From Azospirillum fermentarium (GTDB lineage: Bacteria; Pseudomonadota; Alphaproteobacteria; Azospirillales; Azospirillaceae): a stretch of DNA of 64,000 nt. The stretch spans positions 2,504,001 to 2,568,000 of the forward strand of contig NZ_JAOQNH010000001.1 in NCBI RefSeq assembly GCF_025961205.1. Direction: 5' to 3'. Position 1 is the stretch's first letter. Each line of letters opens with the position of its first letter. This document shows, one piece after another, positions 43,757 through 52,707 of this stretch. The notes under the pieces were generated by a model. That model had not been told where the DNA came from and did not search any database. It saw nothing but the letters and a program-made list of their open reading frames with translations. The position numbers and the translations under genes were made by a program.

Positions 43757-45430
43757 GTGAATTTTCTCCAGGGGATAGCCGGGCAGTGGCGGGCACGCCG
43801 GAAGAGTCTCGTTTTCCGTCTGCTGGCGTTCGGCATCACCTTGGTGATTGTCGGCGGCACGGCCCGGCTGGGCTTCGTCACGCTGTACCTCAAGGATGCG
43901 GTCGAATCCATGACCGCCGCCCAGCAGCAGGCCATTGCCTCCTACGTCGCCCATGACATCGATGAAAAGATCAAGGCGCGGCTGACCGCGCTGGAACGCA
44001 TCGCCGGGCTGGTTCCCGTCCCCCTGTTGCGCGATCCCGCCGCGCTGCGGTCATGGCTGGCCCAGCGTTACGATACGGAGCCGCTGTTTTCCCGCGGTCT
44101 GGCGGTCATGGCGCTGGACGGGCAGCAGGCGCTGGCCGAACACCCGGTGCTGCCGGGGCGCAGCGATCTCAACTATACCCTGTGGGACTGGTTCGAAAGC
44201 GCCCGCGGCGGACAGACGGTTCTGGGCCGCCCGGTGCGCAGCCCCATCGACGGCAAGCCGATCATCGTGATGGCCGCCCCGGTCCGCGACGCCCAGGGAA
44301 CTCCCATAGCGGTTCTGGCCGGGATCGCCGACCTGAACGCTCCCGGCTTCCTCAATCTGGTGCAGGAATCGAGCATCGGGCAGACCGGCGGTTTCCTGCT
44401 GATTTCCCCGCGCGACAAGCTGTTCGTCGCCGCCACCGACCCGCACAAGGTGCTGACCGACACGCCGGCCCCTGGAATCAACCCGCTGCACGACCGGGCC
44501 ATGCAAGGATTCCGCGGGTCGGGAATCACCACCAACGCCGCTGGCGACGAGGAATTGTCCACCATGGTGTCGGTGCCCAGCGCCGGCTGGTTCCTGGTGG
44601 CCCGGATGCCCGCGTCGGAGGTCTTCGCCTCCGTCTACAATTTCCGCACCATCGTCATCACCGCCACGCTGGCGACGGTGGTCGTGGTGGTGGTGGTGGT
44701 GTTTCTGGTCCAGCGGCACATGCTGCGCCCGCTGGCCGACGCCGCCCGGCAGATGCACCAGATGGCCGACGGCACCCAGCCCCTGTCCCACCTGCCCGTG
44801 CGCCAGGACGACGAGGTGGGGGATCTGGCCAAGGGTTTCAACTATCTGCTGGGCAAGCTGCGCGAACAGGAAGCCGCCTTGCGCGAGAGCGAGGCGCGCA
44901 TGGCCCACATGGCCCATCACGACCCCCTGACCGGCCTGCCGAATCGGGCCATGTTCCAATTGAAGTTCCGTGGTGCGCTGGTGCGGGCCGAACGGGACAA
45001 GCAGCCCTTCGCCCTGCTCTACATCGACCTGAACGGGTTCAAGCCCATCAACGACACCTACGGCCATGCGGTGGGGGACGAGGTGTTGCGCCACGTGGCC
45101 CGGCGTCTGTCAACGGTGCTGCGGCCCGGCGACACCATCGCCCGCATCGGCGGCGACGAATTCGCCGTCCTGCTGCCCGGCACCGGCAACGCCCGCCCGC
45201 CGTGCGAAACCATTGCGCGCCGCTGCCGCGAAGCGCTGGCCGAGCCCATCATCGCCGACGGGCACGAGGTGACCGCCGGCCTGTCCATCGGCTGGTCGAT
45301 CTATCCCGACAATGGGACCGACGCCCACCACCTGCTGACCCATGCCGATCAGGCGATGTACGCCGCCAAGGCGGCATCGAAGCGGGAGACCTCCCGCTCT
45401 GCGGGTGCCGAGCAAGGATTTCTGACCTGA
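43757..45430 (+). CDS. membrane diguanylate cyclase with periplasmic sensor
   Basis: 557 residues. It has membrane helix 1 (about 20-42), a large periplasmic region (about 45-290) of the double-Cache type, helix 2 (about 297-320), a HAMP segment (about 320-375) and a GGDEF domain (about 390-550). The active site is GGDEF, with the product-inhibition site RPGD exactly five residues ahead of it. It should synthesise c-di-GMP in response to an external signal. It follows the flagellar block directly, so motility control is an attractive guess. GTG 43757 is the start; no strong ribosome site is seen. Confidence 0.93.
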   Translation: MNFLQGIAGQWRARRKSLVFRLLAFGITLVIVGGTARLGFVTLYLKDAVESMTAAQQQAIASYVAHDIDEKIKARLTALERIAGLVPVPLLRDPAALRSWLAQRYDTEPLFSRGLAVMALDGQQALAEHPVLPGRSDLNYTLWDWFESARGGQTVLGRPVRSPIDGKPIIVMAAPVRDAQGTPIAVLAGIADLNAPGFLNLVQESSIGQTGGFLLISPRDKLFVAATDPHKVLTDTPAPGINPLHDRAMQGFRGSGITTNAAGDEELSTMVSVPSAGWFLVARMPASEVFASVYNFRTIVITATLATVVVVVVVVFLVQRHMLRPLADAARQMHQMADGTQPLSHLPVRQDDEVGDLAKGFNYLLGKLREQEAALRESEARMAHMAHHDPLTGLPNRAMFQLKFRGALVRAERDKQPFALLYIDLNGFKPINDTYGHAVGDEVLRHVARRLSTVLRPGDTIARIGGDEFAVLLPGTGNARPPCETIARRCREALAEPIIADGHEVTAGLSIGWSIYPDNGTDAHHLLTHADQAMYAAKAASKRETSRSAGAEQGFLT

Positions 45431-45522
45431 ATTCCGAGAAAACCATCCTCCAAAGGATGAATTTTGGGTTAACATGTGTTCGCTCCAGGGAACGCCACCG
45501 CTCCCGGACCCCGTAAGGACAC

Positions 45523-46542
45523 ATGACCATGCGCCCCATCCTCCGCCGTCTGGCCCTTGTCTGCGCGCCGATCCTCGTCCTGGCCGCCGCTGGCTGGACC
45601 GGGGCCTGGTTCCTGGCCGCGCGGACGGTGGAACGGGGGATTCACGACTGGGCCGACACCCAGCGGGCTCACGGCATCGACGTCCGGTTCGCATCCTTGG
45701 GCATGGAGGGTTTCCCCTTCGCCGTCCGCGCCGTGGCGACCGACGGTGCCATCGCCACCCGTTCCCTCCAGTGGCAGGGGGCCAAGCTGGTGGCGGAAGC
45801 GGCGGTCGGCAACCCGTCCGACATCGCCATCACCCTGCCCGGCACGCAGAAGCTGACCATCGTCGATGGCGCCGTCACCTCGCTGGAGGCCGTCTCGGGC
45901 CATGGCCGCGTGCTTTTGGGACCGGATGGGCAGGTCACGGACGCCACCATGATCTTCACCGACGTGGCCGCCGCCCCCGCCGGGCCGCATTCGGCCCCCG
46001 TGCGGGTGCGCAGCCTGTCGCTGGTCATGACCCAGCCGGGCCGCCCCCCGGCAGACCATCAGGAAACCGGCCTGACCATGGCCGTCACCGCCGACGGCAT
46101 CACCCTGCCCCCCGAAGCCGCCGCCCTGGGACCGGCCATGGAACGGGCGGAAGCCACCGTGCGGGTGCAGGGCCGCCCCCCGGCACCGGAACCGGCCAGC
46201 CTGTCGGCGTGGAGCCGCAGCGGCGGCACGGTGGAACTGGACCGGCTGGCGGTGAACTGGGGTCCGGTGAAGCTGTCGGTCAACGGCACCTTCGCCCTTG
46301 ACCGCGAACTGCAGCCCCAGGCGGCCATGACCATGGAGGTGCGCGGGGCGCAGCAGGCGCTGACCGCCATCAGCGCCATGCTGAAACCGAAAGAGGTCAA
46401 TCTGGCCCGCACCATGCTGGCCATGCTGTCGCGCCCGGCGGCGGATGGCGAGCCGGTGGTCACCGCCCCCCTGACCATCCAGTCGCGCGCCCTCTACGTC
46501 GGCCCCATGAAGGTGGCTGCCATGCCGGAAGTGGTGTGGTGA
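45523..46542 (+). CDS. DUF2125 family exported protein
   Basis: 339 residues. An N-terminal membrane anchor or signal segment (residues about 7-32) is followed by a beta-rich region with the DUF2125 opening WADTQRAHGIDVRFASLGMEGFPFAVRA. The family is restricted largely to alphaproteobacteria and has no proven role; it recalls AsmA/YdgA-like periplasmic proteins. An imperfect hairpin (45444-45459) precedes it and may end the cyclase transcript. It is convergent with the DUF4337 gene, only 3 bases apart. Confidence 0.85.
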   Translation: MTMRPILRRLALVCAPILVLAAAGWTGAWFLAARTVERGIHDWADTQRAHGIDVRFASLGMEGFPFAVRAVATDGAIATRSLQWQGAKLVAEAAVGNPSDIAITLPGTQKLTIVDGAVTSLEAVSGHGRVLLGPDGQVTDATMIFTDVAAAPAGPHSAPVRVRSLSLVMTQPGRPPADHQETGLTMAVTADGITLPPEAAALGPAMERAEATVRVQGRPPAPEPASLSAWSRSGGTVELDRLAVNWGPVKLSVNGTFALDRELQPQAAMTMEVRGAQQALTAISAMLKPKEVNLARTMLAMLSRPAADGEPVVTAPLTIQSRALYVGPMKVAAMPEVVW

Positions 46543-46545
46543 CGG

Positions 46546-47157
46546 TTACAGGAACGGCAGGCTGACGATCAGGGTGAAGCCGTTGACCATCGCCAGGAAG
46601 CCGGTGACGGCGCAGGCGCCGCTGAGCCACAGCAGGCCCGACACCCCGATCACCGTGGACACCGACGCCAGCACGATCGCCAATTGCAACAGCGCTTCCG
46701 CTGCGTCGAAATAGGGATCCTGGCGGGCGGCGTAATCCCGTTCGGCCTCTTTCGCCTTGGCCTTGGCCAGCAGTTCCTTCTTGCCCTCCCCGCTCTGGGG
46801 ATCGCTTTCATAGCGGGCGACGGTCTGGCGGTAGGACGCCACCTCCCGCTCGACGTCGGCGCGCTGGTCGGGCGTCAGGTCGGTGCGGGACAGGACCGAC
46901 AGTTCCAGGGCGCGGGCGGCCTGCTGATACTGGGTCTGGCGCAGCACCTTTCCCTGGTAGAATGAGAAGACGTCGCTGGCCTCGATGTTGGCATTGACCA
47001 TCTGCTTGGCGGCGTTGGAACCGCCGACGCTGGTGATCGCCAACAACGCGGCCAGGACGGAGATGTAGATCGCGATGCCTTTACGCTCGGAGCGTTCGGC
47101 GTCGCGTTCCTCCTTGGCCGCCTCCTGGATCTTTTCCTTGATTTCGTCGATGTCCAT
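46546..47157 (-). CDS. DUF4337 family membrane protein
   Basis: 203 residues. It has a charged N-terminal helix (EIKEKIQEAAKEERDAERSERKG), a membrane segment (about 27-43, ending SVGGSNAAKQMV), a central coiled region (about 60-145) and two membrane helices at the C-terminus (about 155-200). This fits DUF4337, whose function is unknown. It lies 28 bases after tyrC on the same strand and could be co-transcribed with the aromatic amino acid genes, though no functional tie is evident. Confidence 0.85.
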   Translation of the reverse strand: MDIDEIKEKIQEAAKEERDAERSERKGIAIYISVLAALLAITSVGGSNAAKQMVNANIEASDVFSFYQGKVLRQTQYQQAARALELSVLSRTDLTPDQRADVEREVASYRQTVARYESDPQSGEGKKELLAKAKAKEAERDYAARQDPYFDAAEALLQLAIVLASVSTVIGVSGLLWLSGACAVTGFLAMVNGFTLIVSLPFL

Positions 47158-47185
47158 CTGGGGGCGGCTCGTCGGCTGGGGTGGG

Positions 47186-48076
47186 TTACGCCTGCCGGGC
47201 GTCGATGATGCTGCGGCGGATGGCGCGGGTGCGGGTGAAGGTTTCGAACAGCACGTCGCCCTCGCCCCAGCGGATGGCCCGCTGCAGCGCCGTCAGATCC
47301 TCGGTGAAGCGCTGGAGAACCTCCAGCACCGCCTCACGGTTGTTGAGGAACACGTCGCGCCACATGGTGGGGTTGGAGGCGGCGATGCGGGTAAAGTCGC
47401 GGAAGCCACCGGCGGAGAACTTGATGACCTCCGACTTGGTGTCTTCTTCCAGATCCGACGCCGTGCCGACGATGGTATAGGCGATGAGGTGCGGCAGGTG
47501 GGAGGTGATGGCCAGCACCCGGTCATGGTGCGACGGCTCCATCAACTCCACCTTGGACCCGAAACGGCGCCACATCTCGGCCACCGTGGCCGCGGCCTCG
47601 GCGTTGCTGCCGGTGGGCGGGGTGACGATGGCCCACCGCCCGTCGAACAGGGTGGCGAAGCCCGCTTCCGGCCCCGAATGTTCGGTGCCGGCCACCGGGT
47701 GGCCGGGGATGAAATGCACCCCCGCGGGCACGAAGGGGCCGACGTCGCGCAGCACCGCCTGTTTCACCGAACCGACGTCGGTGATGATGGTACCGGGCTT
47801 CAACACGGGGGCGATCCGCTCGGCCACCGGGCCGCAGGCGCCGACGGGCACGCACAGCACCACCACGTCCGCCCCCTCGGCGGCGGCGGCAAGGTCGGTG
47901 GTGGCGCTGTCCACGATGCCCAGCTCAACGGCCTTGTCACAGACGGCGGCGTCCAGGTCGCCGCCGGCCACGTATCGTGCCACCCCGTAATACCGCAGAG
48001 CCCGCGCCAGCGACGAGCCGATCAGCCCGATGCCAAGGATCGTCACGCGGTCGAAAAGCGGAGTCTGGGTGGTCAT
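47186..48076 (-). CDS. tyrC: prephenate/arogenate dehydrogenase (TyrA family)
   Basis: 296 residues. An NAD(P)-binding fold with GIGLIGSSLARAL at residue 14 is followed by the catalytic His region HFIPGHPVAGTEHSGPEAG and a helical dimerisation domain (EPSHHDRVLAITSHLPHLIAY). It oxidises prephenate or arogenate on the way to tyrosine. Absence of a fused mutase or ACT domain fits the TyrC/cyclohexadienyl type. The start is ATG 48076 with GGAA upstream. It follows hisC and the chorismate mutase gene on the same strand. Confidence 0.93.
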   Translation of the reverse strand: MTTQTPLFDRVTILGIGLIGSSLARALRYYGVARYVAGGDLDAAVCDKAVELGIVDSATTDLAAAAEGADVVVLCVPVGACGPVAERIAPVLKPGTIITDVGSVKQAVLRDVGPFVPAGVHFIPGHPVAGTEHSGPEAGFATLFDGRWAIVTPPTGSNAEAAATVAEMWRRFGSKVELMEPSHHDRVLAITSHLPHLIAYTIVGTASDLEEDTKSEVIKFSAGGFRDFTRIAASNPTMWRDVFLNNREAVLEVLQRFTEDLTALQRAIRWGEGDVLFETFTRTRAIRRSIIDARQA

Positions 48077-48103
48077 GATACGGGTTCCGTTCAAAGGCTC
48101 ATG

Positions 48104-49195
48104 TCAGCTTTCTAGGAAAGCCTTCAGGGTATCGGCGACGGTGCGCATGTCGTCGCCCGTGCCGATGGTGACGCGCAGACAGGTGGGCAGCCCATAGGCC
48201 GACATCTGCCGCACAAGGATGCCGCGGGCCTTGAGATACTGGCGCGCGGCCTCGGCATCGTCCTTCCCCGGTTTCTGGCCGGCGAAATCGACGAGCACGA
48301 AGTTGGTCACGCTGTCGTGGACCGTCAGCCCCAGCCCCTGCACCGCATCGCGGAACCACGTCCGCCATTGGGTGTTGTGGGCGCGGGAACGCTCCAGGAA
48401 ACCGGTGTCGGCCAGCGCCGCCACGCCGGCGGCATGGGCCGGGGCGGAGACGTTGAAGGGGCCGCGCACGCGGTTCAGCACGTCGGCGATGGCCGCCGGG
48501 AAATACCCCCAGCCCAAACGCAGCGCGCCCAGCGCGAAAATCTTGGAGAAGGTGCGGGTCATCACCACGTTGGGGTGCTTTTCCACCAGCTCTACCCCCG
48601 ACGAATAGTCCGGGGCATCGACGTATTCGGCATAGGCCGCATCGATCACCAGCACCACGTCCGACGGCAGCCCGGCGTGCAGGCGCGTCAGCTCGTCCGC
48701 GGTCAGGTAGGTGCCCGTGGGGTTGTTGGGGTTGGCGATGAACACCATGCGGGTGCGCGGGGTCACATGGGCCAGCAGCGCGTCGATGTCGGCCTTCAGG
48801 TTCTTTTCCGGGGCGGCCACCGGGGTGGCGCCGCAGGCCTTGGCCGAAATCGGGTACATCAGAAAGCCGTGGGCGCTGTACAGCACCTCGTCCCCCGGCC
48901 CCACGTAGGAACGGGTGAGCAGGCTGATGATCTCGTCCGACCCGGCGCCGCAGATGATGCGGGCGGCGTCCAGGTTGAAACGCTGGGCCAAAGCCTGCCG
49001 CAGCTCGGTGGACCCGCCGTCGGGGTAGCGGTGGATGGAGCCGGCCAGACGGCTGTACGCTTCCATGGCATGAGGCGACGGACCTAAGGCGCCCTCGTTG
49101 GACGCCAGACGGATGGTGCCGTGCGCCTCGCCGCCCACATAGGCGGCGATGTCGAGAATGCCCGGACGGGGTGCCGGACCGGAAGTCGTGGTCAT
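48104..49195 (-). CDS. hisC: histidinol-phosphate/aromatic aminotransferase (HisC family)
   Basis: 363 residues, PLP-dependent fold-type I aminotransferase. Blocks are SNEGALGPSPHAMEAY, ICGAGSDEII, FIANPNNPTGTYL, and the Schiff-base lysine in MTRTFSKIFALGALRLGWGY. By sequence it is HisC, the histidine-pathway enzyme. Placement between a chorismate mutase and tyrC suggests that it also or mainly transaminates aromatic keto acids (prephenate or phenylpyruvate). No other his genes are nearby. Specificity cannot be read from the sequence. Confidence 0.92.
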   Translation of the reverse strand: MTTTSGPAPRPGILDIAAYVGGEAHGTIRLASNEGALGPSPHAMEAYSRLAGSIHRYPDGGSTELRQALAQRFNLDAARIICGAGSDEIISLLTRSYVGPGDEVLYSAHGFLMYPISAKACGATPVAAPEKNLKADIDALLAHVTPRTRMVFIANPNNPTGTYLTADELTRLHAGLPSDVVLVIDAAYAEYVDAPDYSSGVELVEKHPNVVMTRTFSKIFALGALRLGWGYFPAAIADVLNRVRGPFNVSAPAHAAGVAALADTGFLERSRAHNTQWRTWFRDAVQGLGLTVHDSVTNFVLVDFAGQKPGKDDAEAARQYLKARGILVRQMSAYGLPTCLRVTIGTGDDMRTVADTLKAFLES

Positions 49196-49265
49196 GTCGG
49201 ACGGACCTTGAGCGATAAGACGGAACGAAAACGGGGGTGTTGTGGGGTTTCGGCCGGAGCCGGGA

Positions 49266-50144
49266 TCAGGGATGGTGGAGCGTCAGCGGCACGGCATAGC
49301 CGCCCATGACGTTCACCCGCACCGGCTGTTCCCCGGCCCGCCCCAGGAAATAGGACAGGCGCTGGTCGCCGGGGCCGACGAAATCGGCCACTTCCACCAG
49401 ATGCAGCGAATGGCCGGCGGCTTCGCGGGCGTGCCAAGTGCAGAAGGCGGTGGGGGCCAGCCCCGACGCCTCCAGCATGTCCTTCAGCCGGCCGCGGCTG
49501 AGGTCGAAGCCCAGTTCGATGGCCAGCAGCGTGCGGTCGTCGCCCGTGGGCTCGTTGGGGCACAGCGCGATGGCCAGCGCATCGCGGTCCTCGCCGCGGG
49601 CATTGCCGCGGCCGGCGAACGGCAGGCGGGCCACCACCCGCGGGGTGCGCCCGTCGGACGACAGCAGGTAGCGCCACCAGGGATCGGTGTCGTCTTCGGC
49701 CGGATAGGGGACGATGCCGACGGTGGCCGTGCCCTCGCTGACCGCGCGCACGGCCGCCACCGGGGTGTTGACCGCGGTCATCGGCACGATGCTGCCGTAA
49801 TGGTCGCGGGCCACGTCCCAGAATCCGCGCCGGTCCTCGGGCGCATAGACGGCGACGGCGAACGGCCCCTGCATGCGGGTGAAGGCGGTGATGAGTTCGC
49901 GCCACATGCGCACCACCACGGCGGGGGGCAGGCTGCCGCTGTGCCGCGCCACCAGCCGGCGCAGGATGACCGCCTCGCGCCCTGGACGCAGGAAGATGCC
50001 GCCCGACCCGCCGGGCTGCTGCCCCTTGGCGGCGGCCACCTGGCCCACGATCTGGGCGCGGCGCATCAGCAGGTCGTGGATCGAATCGTCGATCCGGTCG
50101 ATGTCGCGGCGCAAATCGTCAAGAGCGGTCGTCGAGGGCTGCAT
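49266..50144 (-). CDS. chorismate mutase with decayed PheA-like C-terminal region
   Basis: 292 residues. The N-terminus is an AroQ chorismate mutase (about 5-95) with LDDLRRDIDRIDDSIHDLLMRR and the downstream FLRPGREAVILRRL. The region from about 100 to 210 is laid out like prephenate dehydratase (TATVGIVPYP), and about 215-280 recalls an ACT domain (DRTLLAIELGFDLSRGRLKDMLEASG), but the dehydratase TRF motif is missing. Only mutase activity is secure. The frame is open to 50219; ATG 50144 fits the family start. The gene heads the mutase-hisC-tyrC run. Confidence 0.82.
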   Translation of the reverse strand: MQPSTTALDDLRRDIDRIDDSIHDLLMRRAQIVGQVAAAKGQQPGGSGGIFLRPGREAVILRRLVARHSGSLPPAVVVRMWRELITAFTRMQGPFAVAVYAPEDRRGFWDVARDHYGSIVPMTAVNTPVAAVRAVSEGTATVGIVPYPAEDDTDPWWRYLLSSDGRTPRVVARLPFAGRGNARGEDRDALAIALCPNEPTGDDRTLLAIELGFDLSRGRLKDMLEASGLAPTAFCTWHAREAAGHSLHLVEVADFVGPGDQRLSYFLGRAGEQPVRVNVMGGYAVPLTLHHP

Positions 50145-50212
50145 GGGAAAAACCGTAACATGCGGATTCACTTTAGGTGTAGACCGCAGCCCCGCCAAAA
50201 TCAAAGAAAACG

Positions 50213-50244
50213 TTGACACCCCCGGCGGGTGGTTCCTAGCTATA
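50213..50244 (+). promoter_or_regulatory. promoter of metX
   Basis: A perfect TTGACA (50213-50218) is followed 18 bases later by TAGCTATA (50237-50244). Transcription would begin near 50250. This lies only about 5 bases ahead of ATG 50255 but about 35 ahead of ATG 50285, favouring the later start for metX. The gap is shared with the divergent chorismate mutase gene. Confidence 0.6.
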
Positions 50245-50284
50245 CCGTCCCGTCATGGTCGAGGCTGGAAAGAGCGCCCAACCG

Positions 50285-51499
50285 ATGCCTCCCTCCGACA
50301 CCCCCGCCGCACCGGCCCGCCCCATCGACACCGCCGCCCTGCCCGGCCACCGGGCGCATCTGGGCGCCGGCGCGCCGCTGCGGCTGGATTGCGGGGCGGA
50401 CCTGGGGCCGTTCACCATCGCCTATCAGACCTATGGCGCGCTGAACGCGGACCGGACCAACGCGGTGCTGGTCTGCCATGCGCTGACCGGCGACCATTAC
50501 GTGCTGGACCGCCACCCGGTGACCGGGAAGGACGGCTGGTGGGAACGGATGGTGGGGCCGGGGCGCCCGGTGGACACGGACCGTTATTTTGTCATCTGCT
50601 CCAACATCATCGGCGGCTGCATGGGGTCCGCCGGCCCGCTGGAGCCCGACCCGGCCACGGGAGAGCCGTACGGGCTGAACTTTCCCGTCATCACCATCCC
50701 CGACATGGTGCGGGCGCAGAAGATGCTGATCGAGCATCTGGGCATCAAACAGCTTTTCTGCGTGATCGGCGGGTCCATGGGCGGGATGCAGGTGCTGGAA
50801 TGGGCCACCGCCTACCCTGAATCGGTGTTCTCGGCCATCCCCATCGCTACGGCGTCGCGCCATTCGGCGCAGAACATCGCCTTTCACGAGGTGGGGCGGC
50901 AGGCGATCATGGCCGACCCCGACTGGGCCGGCGGCACGTACCACCGGCAGGGCACCCGCCCGCACCGCGGGCTGGCGGTGGCGCGCATGGCCGCCCACAT
51001 CACCTATCTGTCGGAACCGGCGCTGCACCGGAAATTCGGGCGCAACCTGCAAAACCGCGAGCGGGTGACCTATGGCTTCGACGCCGATTTCCAGGTGGAA
51101 AGCTATCTGCGCCACCAGGGCATCAGCTTCGTCGAGCGGTTCGACGCCAATTCCTACCTCTACATCACCCGCGCCATGGATTATTTCGATCTGGCGCGCG
51201 ACCACGGCGGCACCCTGTCCAACGCCTTCCGTCTCCCCGATGGGCGGGGCACGCCGGTGCGGTTCTGCGTGGTCAGCTTTTCCAGCGACTGGCTGTTCCC
51301 CACGGCGGAATCGCGGGCGGTGGTCCACGCGCTGAACGCCGTGGCCGCCAACGTCAGCTTCGTCGAGGTGCAGACCGACAAGGGCCACGACGCCTTTCTC
51401 CTGGACGAGCCGGAATTCTATCAGGTGGTCCACGGCTTCATCGAGGGCTGCGCCCGGCACCGCGGCCTGATTCCCCGCCGCAGCGCCCAGACGACGTAG
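50285..51499 (+). CDS. metX: homoserine O-acetyltransferase
   Basis: 404 residues from the chosen start, alpha/beta-hydrolase fold. The nucleophile lies in GGSMGGMQ near residue 163, the acid in SDWLFPT and the His in [20 protein letters not shown] and the [11 protein letters not shown] segment are typical of MetX. It acetylates (or succinylates) homoserine for methionine synthesis. ATG 50255 is also in frame, but the promoter lies almost on top of it, and GGAAAGAG is positioned 10 bases before ATG 50285. It is paired with metW. No SAM riboswitch was recognised upstream. Confidence 0.95.
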   Translation: MPPSDTPAAPARPIDTAALPGHRAHLGAGAPLRLDCGADLGPFTIAYQTYGALNADRTNAVLVCHALTGDHYVLDRHPVTGKDGWWERMVGPGRPVDTDRYFVICSNIIGGCMGSAGPLEPDPATGEPYGLNFPVITIPDMVRAQKMLIEHLGIKQLFCVIGGSMGGMQVLEWATAYPESVFSAIPIATASRHSAQNIAFHEVGRQAIMADPDWAGGTYHRQGTRPHRGLAVARMAAHITYLSEPALHRKFGRNLQNRERVTYGFDADFQVESYLRHQGISFVERFDANSYLYITRAMDYFDLARDHGGTLSNAFRLPDGRGTPVRFCVVSFSSDWLFPTAESRAVVHALNAVAANVSFVEVQTDKGHDAFLLDEPEFYQVVHGFIEGCARHRGLIPRRSAQTT

Positions 51500-51533
51500 C
51501 CGCTTTCCCCCTATCCTTCCGGGTTCAGCACCG

Positions 51534-52157
51534 ATGACCACCGCCCCCGCCGCCCAGACCATCCGCATCGACCTGCGCCTGATCGCCGACATGGTGGCAC
51601 CGGGGGCGCGGGTGCTGGACGTGGGGTGCGGCGACGGCACGCTGCTGGCCCATCTGACCCGGGAAAAGGGCGTGGACGGGCGCGGCATCGAGCTGAGCAT
51701 GGATGGGGTCAGCCGCTGCGTGAAGCACGGGCTGTCGGTGATCCAGGGCGACGCGGAAACCGATCTGAAGGATTATCCCCCGGACGCCTTCGACTATGTG
51801 ATCCTCAGCCAGACCATCCAGGCCATGCGCGACCCGCGCGGCGTTCTCAACACCATGGTGCGGATCGGGCGGCGGGCCATCGTGTCGCTGCCCAATTTCG
51901 GGTATCTGCCCATCCGGCTTCAGCTTCTGTTCCGGGGGCGTATGCCGGTGACGGAGCGGCTGGGCTATCAGTGGTGGGAAACCCCCAACATCCATTTCTG
52001 CACCATCGCCGATTTCGTCGAGCTGTGCGCGCAGATGGGCATCGTCATCGAAAAGACCGCCATCGTGGACAAGGCCGGGCGGGTCACCCGCCGGTCCCCC
52101 ACCGGGCTTGCCAACCTGCTGGGGGAACAGGGGGTCTTTCTTCTGCGCCGGGGATGA
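51534..52157 (+). CDS. metW: methionine biosynthesis protein MetW
   Basis: 207 residues, methyltransferase-like fold with the SAM motif VLDVGCGDGTLL near residue 26, then GRGIELSMDGVSRCVKHGLSVIQGD and the MetW-specific NFGYLPIRLQLLFRGRMPVTERL and WWETPNIHFCTI. MetW acts together with MetX in the acylation of homoserine in many proteobacteria; its own chemistry is not settled. The gene starts 34 bases after metX, and the two form an operon. Confidence 0.95.
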   Translation: MTTAPAAQTIRIDLRLIADMVAPGARVLDVGCGDGTLLAHLTREKGVDGRGIELSMDGVSRCVKHGLSVIQGDAETDLKDYPPDAFDYVILSQTIQAMRDPRGVLNTMVRIGRRAIVSLPNFGYLPIRLQLLFRGRMPVTERLGYQWWETPNIHFCTIADFVELCAQMGIVIEKTAIVDKAGRVTRRSPTGLANLLGEQGVFLLRRG

Positions 52158-52215
52158 GCGGCCCCGCCGGCTGTTGGTTTTTCGAAAACCAACCAACCCG
52201 ACGGGAGACGCCGCC

Positions 52216-52623
52216 ATGCCCCTTTCTCGCCCCCTGCTCGCCGCCCTGATCCTCCTGTCCCCCGCCATCGGAGCCGCGCAGCAGCCGCCCCCCGGCGGCT
52301 CTGCCCCCGCCCCGCTGATGACCGCACCGCGGGCCGACGACCGCGCCGCCACCCCGCCGGCCCAGCCCACGGACACCACCCCCCTGCCCCCGGTGACGGT
52401 GGAGGACGCCCAGCGGCTGGCCGGACGCACGGTCACCACCCAGGACGGCAAGGCACAGGCGGTGATTCACGGTGCCGCCCACCGGGACGGCACGGTCACC
52501 GGCCTGATCCTGGCCACCGAGGCGGGGCGGACGGTGACCGTGCCCGCCCAGGTGCTGCGGGTGGGCAGCGACGGAACCCTGACCATCGCCATGACCGCCG
52601 AAGCGCTTGCTGCAGCACGGTAA
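52216..52623 (+). CDS. exported hypothetical protein, possibly PRC-barrel-like
   Basis: 135 residues. It has a signal peptide (residues 1-20, cleavage near IGAAQQ), a Pro/Ala-rich stretch (about 20-60) and a beta-rich C-terminal part (VTTQDGKAQAVIHGAAHRDGTVTGLILATEAGRTVTVP) that reads like a small PRC-barrel. I do not recognise a family. GGGAG precedes the ATG, so translation is credible. It lies 58 bases after metW but has no obvious link with methionine synthesis. An envelope role is likely from the signal peptide alone. Confidence 0.65.
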   Translation: MPLSRPLLAALILLSPAIGAAQQPPPGGSAPAPLMTAPRADDRAATPPAQPTDTTPLPPVTVEDAQRLAGRTVTTQDGKAQAVIHGAAHRDGTVTGLILATEAGRTVTVPAQVLRVGSDGTLTIAMTAEALAAAR

Positions 52624-52707
52624 AAGGGAGGGCGCCCCGTTTTTGCAACCAGATTTTAAACAAAAACGGTTATGGTGCCCCCCTGGCCTGATTCAAGGAG
52701 ACGGACC

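Noticed and set aside
50145..50284. SAM-II-type riboswitch ahead of metX
   Set aside because: The promoter is within 45 bases of the start codon, so the leader is too short, and no pseudoknot pattern was found.
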